A stretch of 64,000 nucleotides of DNA from JAAXXJ01 sp964412455 (GTDB lineage Bacteria; Nitrospirota; UBA9217), in assembly GCA_964412455.1 (NCBI GenBank), contig CAYPOT010000007.1:1-64000 (forward strand), written 5' to 3'. Below, in pieces: positions 17,970-27,267 of the stretch. Both the position numbers and the translations under genes were made by a program. The notes under the pieces are model-generated. The model worked only from the letters and a program-made list of their open reading frames with translations. It did not search any database and was not told where the DNA came from. Position 1 is the stretch's first letter. The number at the start of each line of letters is the position of its first letter.

Positions 17970-20900
17970 ATGTCGTCATTAACAATCCAGCAAACAACCG
18001 AACAACTTCACAAGGCACTGAAGGAATACATCGAGGCGGCCTATCACATCAGCAACCCACGGCTGGTGGCGCAGAGAAGCCGCTTACTCGATGAGCCAGG
18101 CATCATATCTCAGAGGGCTTATATAGAAAGTACTCCGAAGTATCAGCTAGGCGACTACTTGAAAGACCTTGGTCTAGACCCAGAGGTTCTCAGACTTTTT
18201 CTGTCAGTCTCCAAAGTGGAGGGGGACAAGCCGAAGTTGGTCTACGATCCTCCTTATGAGCACCAAGCTCGGTCTCTCAAGGAATCTCTTGTAAACGGGA
18301 AGAGTCTTGTTGTGATGACCGGGACTGGATCAGGTAAGACGGAGTGCTTTCTCTTCCCCATACTGGGAAAACTTGCAGTAGAAGCCTGCCACCACCCTGA
18401 GACATTCAGGAAACATTCAGCTATCCGCGCCCTGGCTCTCTACCCGATGAATGCTCTGGTCAACGATCAGCTTGGCCGCTTGCGCCTGCTTTTCGGAGAT
18501 CCTCGAATCACTGGAAAATTCATGGAGTGGGCGGGACGTCCCGCACGATTCGCCAGGTATACGGGCAGGACGTTATACCCCGGAGTACGGAACATCAAGA
18601 AAGATCAAACACGACTGTTGCCAATCCGTAAGTATTACGTGGATTTGTTGGAGAAAACCGCCGGACCGCTAGGGCCGGGGCGTGAAAAAGCTGAAAGGCT
18701 GATAGCAGAACTGAAAAAGCGGGGCAAGTGGCCGGCAAAGCCGGACCTGAAAGCTTGGTATGGTGAGGATGGCAGTCGCTGGCAGGATAGCGAGGGAAGG
18801 TTCCAACGTTGCGTTACCTTGCCTGGAGATCCGGAACTGCTGACCCGCCACGAGGCGCTGGGCACGCCCCCCGACATCCTGGTTACCAACTACTCGATGT
18901 TGGAATACATGCTGATGCGCCCTTTGGAGCGTCCCATCTTCGACAGGACCGCTGAATGGTTACGGTCCGATCCTGCGGCGAAATTCCTGCTTGTCGTTGA
19001 CGAAGCCCACCTTTATCGCGGGGCAGCTGGTGCTGAAGTTGCTCTTCTCCTCCGAAGGTTGCGAAAACGCCTTGATATCTCACCGGAGAGAATGCAAGTC
19101 ATTTGCACTAGTGCGAGCTTCAAGGATCCGGAATACGCGAGGACCTTTGGTGCGCAACTCACGGGTACGCCTGTTGAGAGTTTCGTTTGCATCAAAGGAA
19201 AACTGCTGCTCCACAGCGACGCGGCGCCCGGAAAACTTGAAGACGCTACTGAGCTTGCCAGGATTGATATGGAGAAGTTTTATTCCGAAGACGGAGAGGA
19301 TCGACTCGAAGAAGTTAAATCCCTCCTCGAGTATCGAGGCATAACCCAATCCGAGAACGTTCAGACAGGGTTGTACGAAGCCTTAGCGAATTACAAGCCG
19401 ATGGGTGAGTTGATCAATATCACTATGAAAGAAGCCCAACCAGTCGATACGCTTGCCGGTAAGATTTTTCCGGACGTCGATACTAATAGCGCTAACCGCG
19501 CGGTAACTACATTGGCCGCCCTCGGAAGTTTGGCGAGGCGGGCTCCGAATGAGCCAGGGCTTCTTCCATGTAGGGTGCATTCCTTCCACCGAGGGCTCGC
19601 GGGCCTCTGGACATGCATGGATCCAAATTGTACAGAGCTCGATCCAACCGACAGAGGTGATATAGGAGGGAAGATATACCCACAGCCAACTGAAGTTTGC
19701 GGATGCGGCGCCCGGGTGCTTGAGCTTTACACATGCAGATATTGCGGAACGGCATATGCCAGGGCCTATACGGATGACGTCGACAACCCGTCATTTCTCT
19801 GGCCCATTCCCGGTGAGATATTCATGACCAATGAAGGTCTGACGGGAAAGCTCACGCCTATCGATCTCTTACTTGAAGAGCCATTGTTGGACCATACAAC
19901 GCTGCAGGAGTTCGATCTGGTCACGGGAAGACTTAATCCAATGTCACCTGGCGATCGCATGCGGCGGGTGTTCATCCGAAACTTGACAGTTCATGTAGAG
20001 GACGTCGGAGACGATGAAGGAGAGGAAGATGAGGATGGCGGATCGCCTACCGGGATAAGTGGGGAGTTTATACCGTGCGCTGTTTGCGGGAAAAAAGATC
20101 GGGGGAAATCGGCCGTTCAGGATCACGAGACGAAGGGTGAACAGCCGTTCCAGGCATTGATCGCTCGCCAAATCTTTGTTCAGCCACCCAGTTCTGCGAA
20201 ACCCACGCAGCATGCTCCTTTGCAGGGACGAAAGGTACTTGTCTTCTCGGACAGCAGGCAGACTGCCGCAAAGCTTGCCCCCAAACTTCAAGATACCTCG
20301 ATGAAGGATGCGTTGCGCCCTCTCATTGTTTGCGGATTTTCAAAACTCCGGTCTATGCCGAAGGTTGGTAGCGATCTCAGCCTGAATGACATCTACTTCG
20401 CAATCCTTCTGGCTACGAACTTGCCTCAGCCCTTCAGCGTCCGTTTAAGACCGGAGATTCAACGCAGTGCTGGTGAAAGTTTTTTGCCCGCATTAAATAA
20501 CGTCTCCGAGGAAATTAAGAACGGTATTCTTGAACGTGAAGTGGATCTCGCCCGTCTTCTTTCGAAGTTTCGTGAAGAAGAGCGGCCTCCAATGTCACTG
20601 CTCAAAGGAATAAGGGATGTCTTATTCAGTCGGTACCTTGGCATTGAGGATCTTGCGCTCGCCACGATCATTGAGCGGGAAGAGCACCAAGCAAAGATCA
20701 AAAGCTTGAACAATATTCCCGGAATCGCTGAGACTGACGATCAGAAACTTGCTCTTACTCGTCTGTGGGTCAAGAGCTGGGGGAAAGACATATGGCTCAG
20801 CTATACACCTGGGCAAATGTGGATGGCCAAAGGTGGGATTCGTGGGAAAAAGATGGCCATACCAAGAATCATCGAAAAATACCTTGGTGGTAAAACCGAA

Positions 20901-23621
20901 AGAGCCATCTTCAAAAAAGACTGGCTTCCGGCTTTGTTCAACACTTTCACTAAAATCATGTCGGGAAACATATATCAGATGAAAGGAAGTGCACTAACGC
21001 TCTTTATTGGAGGTGAATGGGGCTATTGTCAGTCGTGCCGCACGACGCAAAGACCTTTCCCGGGACTCAATAAATGTATTAATCCTGGATGCTCAAGGCA
21101 TACGGTCGACAAGATCAACCCGGATACCGACGAAGTATACATGGCACGGAAAGGATACTATCGGGATTCTACATTGGAGTTCCTTAAAGACCCTCCCAAA
21201 CCACCGATGGCCCTTATAGCAAGAGAGCACACCGCACAGCTCAACACAGCCCAAGCCGAGGATATTTACTCGAAGGCTGAATTACACGAACTCCTGTTTC
21301 AAGACGTCGACATCGGTGACGTCGAGGGGGAGGGGGAACATCCTGCGATCGACATCCTGTCTTGTACCACGACAATGGAAGTCGGTATTGATATTGGGGC
21401 TCTCTCAGGCGTTGCGTTGAGGAACATGCCTCCTGCTCGCGCGAACTACCAGCAGAGATCCGGACGTGCGGGACGCAGGGGTGATGCGATCGCGACCGTA
21501 ACAGGATATGCAAGCGCAGGCAACAGCCACGACGAGCATTACTTCCAGAATCCCGAGCAGATGATCCGTGGAGACGTTGCAGACCCGATCCTTGCCTTGG
21601 ACAACTACGATATTACCAAGAGGCATGTCACTGCTTACCTATTGCAGAGATACCACAGAGAACGTTTGCCGGAAATGCCGCCCCTGGAACGTGGTGCACA
21701 GCTCTTTGAGGTTCTTGACACCGTATCGATGTTCAAGCGAAATTCGAGTCGGATCAACCGGAACGACTTCGTGCAATGGCTTTCTGAGAATGAAGAAAAG
21801 ATCAAAGAGGAACTCGACTCTTGGATACCTATTGATCTTAAACGAGGGGAGAGACAGCATCTGATCGATCATGCTATCGAGGAAACAAAGAATGCAATCG
21901 ATGAAGCAATTGCGTGGAATTTGGGCGAAGCCTTTTCGGGTGGTAATGGATCCCAGGCTGCACAGGGAGCCACCGAAAATGGTGGAGAGGAGAAAACCAC
22001 AGCGGGTGGCGTCGAAGTGGCTCCAGAAACTGGAGAGGAAACGACTAAGGACGCCGTCAAGGCGGACGAGATGCTTCTCAATCGTCTTCTCTACAAAGGA
22101 GTCCTTCCGAGATACGCCTTCCCCACAGATGTGGCGACGTTCTACGTCTTCGACAACGTCAAATCGACATCCTTCAGGCCTGTATTCAGGTACTCGCCGT
22201 CGCAAGGACTTCCCGTAGCGCTAACCGAATACGCGCCTGGTAGGCAGATCACGGTAGACAACAAGGAATGGGAATCTGGAGCGATCTATTCCCAGATGTC
22301 GGAAGATCGATACATCGCTTGGCAGCGGAAGCGGTTGTACTACGAATGCGAGGCGTGCCAGTATGCAAAAACCGAATACTACGACCAAGACTTGAGAGGC
22401 GAAAGGAGAGATTGCCCTGCGTGCGGTGGGCATAACACCTTTGGGGAATCGCGCATATGGTTCAGGCCTCCCGGGTTTGCCCATCCCATCGACAAGCCCG
22501 AAGGGACTTCGCCGGACGACCAGCCGATCATCAGTTACGCTACCCGGGCAAAACTAACCTTGGGAACATCGGACGCTGCTTGGGAGAAGCTGAATGGCCA
22601 GATCAAAGTTTGCTCCGTCCGCGATTACCTACTTATGACCAACAGGGGGGCAAACAAGGAGGGTTACAACTATTGCCTGCGATGTGGAAGGATACTGCCT
22701 GTTGCCGCCCCAAACAATAACGTATCGTTCGCCCACAGAAAGCCATACTTTGACGACAGATCCCCCGATTGCGAAGGCCACCTCGCCGTGAAAGGCATTG
22801 TACTTGGGACGGATTTCATATCCGACATATTGTTGGTCTCCTTTGACTTGAAGCCACCAGTCAAACTTTCTCCAGGATATTTCGGTACTCACGTCGCGTT
22901 GCGAACAATTTGCGAGGCCCTTGTAAAGGCCGCATGCAACCGGCTGGAAATCGAAGCCAGCGAATTGCTCGCCGAATACCGGCCATCGCTTACGGAAGCA
23001 GGAAAAAGAGGCGAGGAAGCAGAGGTTTTCATCTATGACACGCTCCCAGGCGGTGCAGGATTCTCCAGACGGGTCAGTGAAATGGGGCTCGAGGTTTTCA
23101 GGGATGCGTTGCAGATACTCGAAGAGTGTCCGAGAGGTCACGACTGCGACGCTTCTTGTTACAGGTGCCTGAGGAATTACCAGAACAAGCGAGAGCACGA
23201 ATTGCTAGACCGGCATTCAGCTTCTAGGTTGTTGCGGTACTTGCTTTTTGGAGACTTGCCCCTCGCAAATTTGGACAAATCAGACGAGATGTTATATCAG
23301 GACCTACTGAGGCAGAAGGTCTCCGGTGTGCGCTTCGGGAGAAATGTAAGGATTGAGCTCCCCAAAATAGGCGGTGTTATTGCTCCCATTCTTGCAGAAA
23401 GAGACGATGGGCAACGATTTATTATTGCAAGCAACTCCTTCCTGACTCCAGATGTCGCGCCGTCGAGAGAATTGGAGGAAGCGAGGAAGTACTTCAAGAA
23501 TATAATCCTGAAAGAAGATCTCAGGATTAAGAAGGGTCTTCCTTTTGTGTCTTTGGAAGTGATCAATAGGCTTACCGGGGGTGATCTATCGGGGTCATTA
23601 GGGTCAAGTCTTGCCTTTTGA
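17970..23621 (+). CDS. druE: Druantia protein DruE: DEAD/DEAH helicase with DUF1998
   Basis: A 1883-aa superfamily 2 helicase, the one protein common to all Druantia types. Walker A is MTGTGSGKT at about residues 116-124, the DEAH box is in VVDEAHLYRG near 345, and motif VI is QQRSGRAGRRG near 1160. Two Cys clusters (around residues 545-590 and in the middle third) suggest zinc ribbons. The C-terminal DUF1998 region (about 1635-1755) ends in FIYDTLPGGAGFS and a Cys set CDASCYRCLRNYQNK. The ribosome site is GGAGGGG. The last residues (about 10 codons, SGSLGSSLAF) run into a REP-like sequence, so the extreme C-terminus may be altered. Confidence 0.88.
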   Translation: MSSLTIQQTTEQLHKALKEYIEAAYHISNPRLVAQRSRLLDEPGIISQRAYIESTPKYQLGDYLKDLGLDPEVLRLFLSVSKVEGDKPKLVYDPPYEHQARSLKESLVNGKSLVVMTGTGSGKTECFLFPILGKLAVEACHHPETFRKHSAIRALALYPMNALVNDQLGRLRLLFGDPRITGKFMEWAGRPARFARYTGRTLYPGVRNIKKDQTRLLPIRKYYVDLLEKTAGPLGPGREKAERLIAELKKRGKWPAKPDLKAWYGEDGSRWQDSEGRFQRCVTLPGDPELLTRHEALGTPPDILVTNYSMLEYMLMRPLERPIFDRTAEWLRSDPAAKFLLVVDEAHLYRGAAGAEVALLLRRLRKRLDISPERMQVICTSASFKDPEYARTFGAQLTGTPVESFVCIKGKLLLHSDAAPGKLEDATELARIDMEKFYSEDGEDRLEEVKSLLEYRGITQSENVQTGLYEALANYKPMGELINITMKEAQPVDTLAGKIFPDVDTNSANRAVTTLAALGSLARRAPNEPGLLPCRVHSFHRGLAGLWTCMDPNCTELDPTDRGDIGGKIYPQPTEVCGCGARVLELYTCRYCGTAYARAYTDDVDNPSFLWPIPGEIFMTNEGLTGKLTPIDLLLEEPLLDHTTLQEFDLVTGRLNPMSPGDRMRRVFIRNLTVHVEDVGDDEGEEDEDGGSPTGISGEFIPCAVCGKKDRGKSAVQDHETKGEQPFQALIARQIFVQPPSSAKPTQHAPLQGRKVLVFSDSRQTAAKLAPKLQDTSMKDALRPLIVCGFSKLRSMPKVGSDLSLNDIYFAILLATNLPQPFSVRLRPEIQRSAGESFLPALNNVSEEIKNGILEREVDLARLLSKFREEERPPMSLLKGIRDVLFSRYLGIEDLALATIIEREEHQAKIKSLNNIPGIAETDDQKLALTRLWVKSWGKDIWLSYTPGQMWMAKGGIRGKKMAIPRIIEKYLGGKTERAIFKKDWLPALFNTFTKIMSGNIYQMKGSALTLFIGGEWGYCQSCRTTQRPFPGLNKCINPGCSRHTVDKINPDTDEVYMARKGYYRDSTLEFLKDPPKPPMALIAREHTAQLNTAQAEDIYSKAELHELLFQDVDIGDVEGEGEHPAIDILSCTTTMEVGIDIGALSGVALRNMPPARANYQQRSGRAGRRGDAIATVTGYASAGNSHDEHYFQNPEQMIRGDVADPILALDNYDITKRHVTAYLLQRYHRERLPEMPPLERGAQLFEVLDTVSMFKRNSSRINRNDFVQWLSENEEKIKEELDSWIPIDLKRGERQHLIDHAIEETKNAIDEAIAWNLGEAFSGGNGSQAAQGATENGGEEKTTAGGVEVAPETGEETTKDAVKADEMLLNRLLYKGVLPRYAFPTDVATFYVFDNVKSTSFRPVFRYSPSQGLPVALTEYAPGRQITVDNKEWESGAIYSQMSEDRYIAWQRKRLYYECEACQYAKTEYYDQDLRGERRDCPACGGHNTFGESRIWFRPPGFAHPIDKPEGTSPDDQPIISYATRAKLTLGTSDAAWEKLNGQIKVCSVRDYLLMTNRGANKEGYNYCLRCGRILPVAAPNNNVSFAHRKPYFDDRSPDCEGHLAVKGIVLGTDFISDILLVSFDLKPPVKLSPGYFGTHVALRTICEALVKAACNRLEIEASELLAEYRPSLTEAGKRGEEAEVFIYDTLPGGAGFSRRVSEMGLEVFRDALQILEECPRGHDCDASCYRCLRNYQNKREHELLDRHSASRLLRYLLFGDLPLANLDKSDEMLYQDLLRQKVSGVRFGRNVRIELPKIGGVIAPILAERDDGQRFIIASNSFLTPDVAPSRELEEARKYFKNIILKEDLRIKKGLPFVSLEVINRLTGGDLSGSLGSSLAF

Positions 23622-23640
23622 TAATTGACTTTAAAGTCCT
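23590..23640. repeat. REP/RAYT-style sequence at the right edge of the Druantia-like operon
   Basis: The stretch GGGTCAAGTCTTGCCTTTTG and its surroundings have the look of sequence found near Y1 (REP-associated) transposase genes. It overlaps the last codons of druE. With the hairpin at 12674 it would bracket the whole operon. The assignment rests on recall, not on a search. Confidence 0.35.
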
Positions 23641-23695
23641 TGGAGTCGTGCAGTTTGAGTAAAACTCAGTTGCGTCAGCCTCAGAATTACGTTGA

Positions 23696-23723
23696 GAGTA
23701 CAGAGTGAGGAGTACAGAGTGAC
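23696..23723. repeat. 14-bp (2 x 7) direct repeat
   Basis: GAGTACAGAGTGAG followed at once by GAGTACAGAGTGAC. Each unit is two heptads of the GAGTNNN kind seen in valS. Confidence 0.8.
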
Positions 23724-23837
23724 GTTGTTGCACCCGTTGCGTTGTTGACATTTGATAAGTTACGGCCTCCGTCACTCGAGCATCGGGACGCGAGGGTCTT
23801 TGATCGTTGCATTGTCCCAATTTTGATTCTCTCCACA

Positions 23838-24041
23838 TAATACACCGAGTTGGATCGGGTTCATGCGGCAATGCTTCTCCAGGCTGGCGGTCAGTCGAAC
23901 GCCCTCCGGGCGCTGCTTAAAGCAGAACAGGAGCGCGGCCCGGATTTCTTGCGACTGGCAAACGCACTATCGGCGCTCTATTCGCGTGAGAGCGAAGAGA
24001 AGAGATTGCTGGATGCGATGCTTTTGGCTGTGCCGAGGTGA
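23838..24041 (+). pseudogene. 3' remnant of a DUF1156-type DNA methylase gene
   Basis: A 68-codon frame with no plausible start (a stop lies just before YTELDRVHAAMLLQAGG). The peptide, including ALRALLKAEQERGPDFLRLA and ALSALYSRESEEKRLLDAML, resembles the extreme C-terminus of DUF1156-type adenine-specific DNA methylases, which are around 900-1000 residues when whole. The rest of the gene is absent upstream. DUF1156 methylases belong to restriction-like defence loci, so a second defence system once stood here. Identification is by recall of the family's C-terminal motif. Confidence 0.55.
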
Positions 24042-24120
24042 ATATAATATAAGGCAAAAGGAATAAGTAAAAGGGAAAAAAGGCCTTGCTATTTTCCACC
24101 ACAAAAGGCATAATTGAAGC

Positions 24121-24456
24121 ATGAACGTAGTGGAAAAAGACAAGGTCATCAGCGGCATGCTCCGGGACGAACTCAAGCGGTGCCAGGAAATGCTCGCGGG
24201 TCTGCAGAAGTCCGTAGCAGCGCTTCCCAAAGGCGTTCTGAATGTCCGAAAGAAGAGTTACAAAGAAAAAGCTTATTCTTACTACTCCCTGAAATATCGT
24301 GACGGGAAGCAGGTCGTCAATAAGCACATACCGAACGCTGATGCGCCGGAGTTGGCGAAGAAACTCGAGCAGAGAAAGAAGTTCGAAAAGGAAGTCAGGG
24401 CGTATAAGAAAAAAATTGACTATCTGTCGAAAATCCTGAAAACCGGCAAAGGATGA
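24121..24456 (+). CDS. small basic protein of unknown function
   Basis: A 111-aa Lys-rich protein. Two long helices (residues 1-35 and 75-105) flank a middle with LPKGVLNVRKKSYKEKAYSY, a pattern seen in small proteins that pair with nucleotidyltransferase or AbiE-type modules. The next gene is a nucleotidyltransferase-type protein, so a two-gene module is possible. The function is not known. Confidence 0.55.
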   Translation: MNVVEKDKVISGMLRDELKRCQEMLAGLQKSVAALPKGVLNVRKKSYKEKAYSYYSLKYRDGKQVVNKHIPNADAPELAKKLEQRKKFEKEVRAYKKKIDYLSKILKTGKG

Positions 24457-24457
24457 A

Positions 24458-24647
24458 CCCCGTTGTTGCAGAAACTCATCGGTATGGAATTGGTTAAATC
24501 GCTATCATTCGCTGCTAAACGATCTTTTTGTCAAACATACTGTCATTCAGGATTAATGAGTTTCCGCAAGGTTTATGGATTTGCGTTTTCAGGGTGAGTT
24601 GGGGCGATACAATGCTGACTTTCCGACAATAATTTGCAACAACGGGG
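24458..24647. repeat. 190-bp element bounded by nested inverted repeats (MITE-like)
   Basis: Outer arms: CCCCGTTGTTGCA at 24458-24470 and its perfect reverse complement TGCAACAACGGGG at 24635-24647. Inner arms: TTGCAGAAACTCAT at 24466-24479 and ATGAGTTTCCGCAA at 24556-24569 (13 of 14 pair). No frame inside looks coding. It fills the gap between the 111-aa protein and the next gene and reaches to 8 bp before that gene's ATG. Confidence 0.7.
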
Positions 24648-24654
24648 TGAAGGC

Positions 24655-25344
24655 ATGCTGCTGACGATCCCGCTCCCGAATAAGGACATCTTTCCATCCG
24701 AAGTCGTGGAGCTTTTTCAGGCGCTCCACGACGCGGGTTTCTTTGAAGAGTCCATGCTGATCGGGAGCTGGGTCATGCCCCTGTATCAGGACGCGTTCGG
24801 CATATCCTATGCGCTTCGCACGCTGGACATTGATTTTGCAGTCAAGCTTGCTGCATCCGATAGGGGCAAGAAGTCCGATCTTGACGGCATTATCACGGCC
24901 TTGGGCTATGTTCCCGTCATGATGCAGTCAGGAATACGGAAGTTTACCCGCGAAAATTTCACCGTCGAATTCGTCGCTCACAGAAAAGGCGGAAGGGATG
25001 ACGAAGTCGTGGCAATCAGAAAATGGAACATCACCGCCGCCCCTCTTCCATTCGTGAACATTCTCCTCGAATTTCCTTTTATCGCGGACTTCGGGAACTT
25101 CCGCGTGAGGGCGCCGATCCCGGAAGCATACTTTATACAAAAATTGCTTGCTGCCCAGAGAAGGCCCGGTGAGAGCAAGAGGGACAAAGACCTTGAACAG
25201 TGTTCCGTCATTGCGCGCAGGGTTGACCCGGGCAGGCTGGCAACGGTTGTCGGATCGCTTAAGCTTAGCGCGAAGAGCAGAAAAGCCATGCTTGCTTCCT
25301 GCGAGGCGATCAATTTTCCACCACAGAAGCTGGGATTGCGATGA
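24655..25344 (+). CDS. nucleotidyltransferase-fold protein (possible type IV-like toxin)
   Basis: A 229-aa protein of the AbiEii/GSLT-like nucleotidyltransferase group. Residues of the active site appear as LIGSW near residue 36 and LRTLDIDFAV near residue 62 (the G-S and D-x-D pattern with a longer spacing). I take the ATG at 24655; an upstream in-frame TTG at 24634 lies inside the inverted-repeat element. Such proteins act as toxins by modifying tRNA or similar targets in studied cases; here that is only an analogy. The partner could be the 111-aa protein upstream. Confidence 0.55.
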   Translation: MLLTIPLPNKDIFPSEVVELFQALHDAGFFEESMLIGSWVMPLYQDAFGISYALRTLDIDFAVKLAASDRGKKSDLDGIITALGYVPVMMQSGIRKFTRENFTVEFVAHRKGGRDDEVVAIRKWNITAAPLPFVNILLEFPFIADFGNFRVRAPIPEAYFIQKLLAAQRRPGESKRDKDLEQCSVIARRVDPGRLATVVGSLKLSAKSRKAMLASCEAINFPPQKLGLR

Positions 25345-25470
25345 TATTGTGGGGGAAAAGTAAAAAATACATTTGCCTTTTTCCTTTTGAACGGCTATCG
25401 AGAAATTAGAAATTGAATAGCCCGGCTGAAATTGACACTCAATATTTCAATGAGTTATATTGAAGGACAC

Positions 25471-25499
25471 TTGACAAGTGGTTCCATATATGGTATCAA
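25471..25499 (+). promoter_or_regulatory. hicAB promoter with palindromic operator in the spacer
   Basis: TTGACA at 25471, a 17-nt spacer and TATCAA at 25494-25499. The perfect palindrome CCATATATGG occupies 25484-25493, just before the -10 box. A HicB-type DNA-binding antitoxin would repress by binding here. Confidence 0.55.
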
Positions 25500-25525
25500 T
25501 CTAAATATCCAGGCGGGGCACAATC

Positions 25526-25771
25526 TTGGACAAAAGATGCGTTGATTTGTTGAAAAGAGCTCGGAACAATCCCGCCGGGCTGAGGTTTACGGAACTCTGC
25601 AAGCTCTGTGAATGCGCAAGCATGCATCTCGACAGAGTGAAGGGCTCGCACCACATTTATAAACGCGGAGATCCTTTCAGGCTTATATCCATCCAGAAAA
25701 TGCCGGACGGAAAGGCAAAGAGCTACCAGGTCAGGCAATTGCTGGATTTCATTGAGGAGCACAATTTATAA
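25526..25771 (+). CDS. hicA: HicA-family mRNA interferase toxin
   Basis: An 81-aa protein of the HicA fold (double-stranded-RNA-binding-like), which cleaves mRNA in translation-dependent fashion. The catalytic His lies in the conserved GSHHIYKRGD; the C-terminal helix is YQVRQLLDFIEEH. The start is TTG at 25526 with a weak GGCGGGG site. The antitoxin gene follows after 12 bp. Confidence 0.8.
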   Translation: MDKRCVDLLKRARNNPAGLRFTELCKLCECASMHLDRVKGSHHIYKRGDPFRLISIQKMPDGKAKSYQVRQLLDFIEEHNL

Positions 25772-25783
25772 ACGGAGCGGACA

Positions 25784-26254
25784 ATGTTCAAGTATTCCCT
25801 GCAAATAAAATGGAGCGATGAAGACAACGGCTGCATCGCAACGGCGCCGGAGCTGCCCGGCCTGAGCGCCTTTGGAAAAACCCAGGAAGAGGCGGTTTCC
25901 GAATTGAAGATTGCGGCGGAGGCGTATTTGGAAGCGCTGAAGGAATCCGGCCAGGCGATCCCGGTCCCGGAAAAAATGGCGCCCTACAGCGGCCAGATCA
26001 GGCTCAGAATGCCGAAAAGCCTTCACGCGAAACTTGCGGCCGCTGCCGCGACCGATGATATTTCACTCAATACCTATATCGTTTCGCTCTTGTCCGAACG
26101 GCAGGGCGCGAGGGAAGCGCTCAACCTGATCCAGACAATCACGGGAAAGGGCGCTCCTTCCCCGAATGTCCAAGGGTCCGCGCGGGGTGGTTCAGGCCGG
26201 TCTCAAGTCGCGAAGTTAAGCATGGTAAGAGAGAAAAAGACACCGTACAAATAA
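25784..26254 (+). CDS. hicB: HicB-family antitoxin with RHH-type C-terminus
   Basis: A 156-aa antitoxin. The N-terminal degenerate RNase H fold is clear (DEDNGCIATAPELPGLSAFG and EAVSELKIAAEAYLEALKE), followed by a ribbon-helix-helix-like part (LRMPKSLHAKLAAAAATD, SLNTYIVSLL) that binds DNA. The last 40 residues are low-complexity and probably a tail. It sits 12 bp after hicA and should neutralise it and autorepress through the palindrome at 25484. Confidence 0.82.
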   Translation: MFKYSLQIKWSDEDNGCIATAPELPGLSAFGKTQEEAVSELKIAAEAYLEALKESGQAIPVPEKMAPYSGQIRLRMPKSLHAKLAAAAATDDISLNTYIVSLLSERQGAREALNLIQTITGKGAPSPNVQGSARGGSGRSQVAKLSMVREKKTPYK

Positions 26255-26367
26255 GAAAAAATAACCTTCCCTCGATTTCCCGGCAGCCTGGAAAACAAGA
26301 AGCCTGAGTACGATAACCGATCGAACCGCAAAGTGTTTTTACCTTACCTGATATCCGGAGCACGAGT

Positions 26368-27195
26368 ATGGAACATCTCATAGAAAAACTGATCGAAGAA
26401 GCGCTCTTTGAGGACATCGGTCCCGGAGATATCACATCAGAGGCGGTGATCCCGGAAGAAGCCTCGGCAACGGCCGAGATCATTGCCAAGCAGGACCTGG
26501 TCCTTGCCGGCGTGCTGATCGCCCGTGAAGTGTTCCGCAAACTCGACCCGTGGGTCCAGTTCACGCCCCTCGCCCACGATGGCAACAGGGTGCAGTCCGG
26601 CTCCATTATCGCGCAGGTCCAGGGCAGGACCCGGATGCTCCTTGCCGGAGAGCGTGTGGCGCTGAACCTTATGCAGCACCTCTCGGGCATCGCGACCACC
26701 ACGGCCAGATTCGTTGAGGCCCTCAAGGGCTCCCGCGCCGAGATCCTGGACACCCGCAAGACCCTGCCGGGCCTGCGGGCGCTCGAAAAATACGCGGTGC
26801 GCATGGGAGGCGGACGGAACCATCGTTTCGGCTTGTACGACGGCATCCTGATCAAGGACAATCACATCAAGGCGGCTGGCGGCATCATCAAGGCCATGGC
26901 CGGCATCCGAAATAAGGTCCACCCGCTGCTCAAGATCGAGGTCGAGGTGAAGACGCTGGACGAGGTGCGCGAAGCGATGGCCGCCGGAGCAACGATGATC
27001 CTGCTCGACAATATGCCGCCGGCACTCATGAAGCAGGCCGTCGGCATCGTTGGTGAGCGCGTCCTGGTGGAGGCCTCGGGCAACGTGACCCTCGATAACG
27101 TCAAGGCTATCGCTGAGACCGGCGTCGACTTCATTTCCTCGGGCAGCCTGACGCATTCTGCCCCCGCCGCCGACATCAGTATGAAGATAAAATAA
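26368..27195 (+). CDS. nadC: quinolinate phosphoribosyltransferase (nicotinate-nucleotide pyrophosphorylase)
   Basis: A 275-aa enzyme of de novo NAD synthesis: quinolinate plus PRPP gives nicotinate mononucleotide and CO2. Conserved stretches are ALFEDIGPGDITSEAVIP, RVALNLMQHLSGIATTT, ILDTRKTLPGLRALEKYAVR (substrate-binding Arg and Lys) and the C-terminal VLVEASGNVTLDN and GVDFISSGSLTHSA. Length and domain order are standard. It leads the run nadC-birA-coaX of cofactor genes. Confidence 0.95.
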   Translation: MEHLIEKLIEEALFEDIGPGDITSEAVIPEEASATAEIIAKQDLVLAGVLIAREVFRKLDPWVQFTPLAHDGNRVQSGSIIAQVQGRTRMLLAGERVALNLMQHLSGIATTTARFVEALKGSRAEILDTRKTLPGLRALEKYAVRMGGGRNHRFGLYDGILIKDNHIKAAGGIIKAMAGIRNKVHPLLKIEVEVKTLDEVREAMAAGATMILLDNMPPALMKQAVGIVGERVLVEASGNVTLDNVKAIAETGVDFISSGSLTHSAPAADISMKIK

Positions 27196-27267
27196 AAAAA
27201 GGTTCATTCGTAATAAAGCTGAAAAGACAAGGTATGACCTCAGAAATAAAGGCTCGGAGAATAGCTT

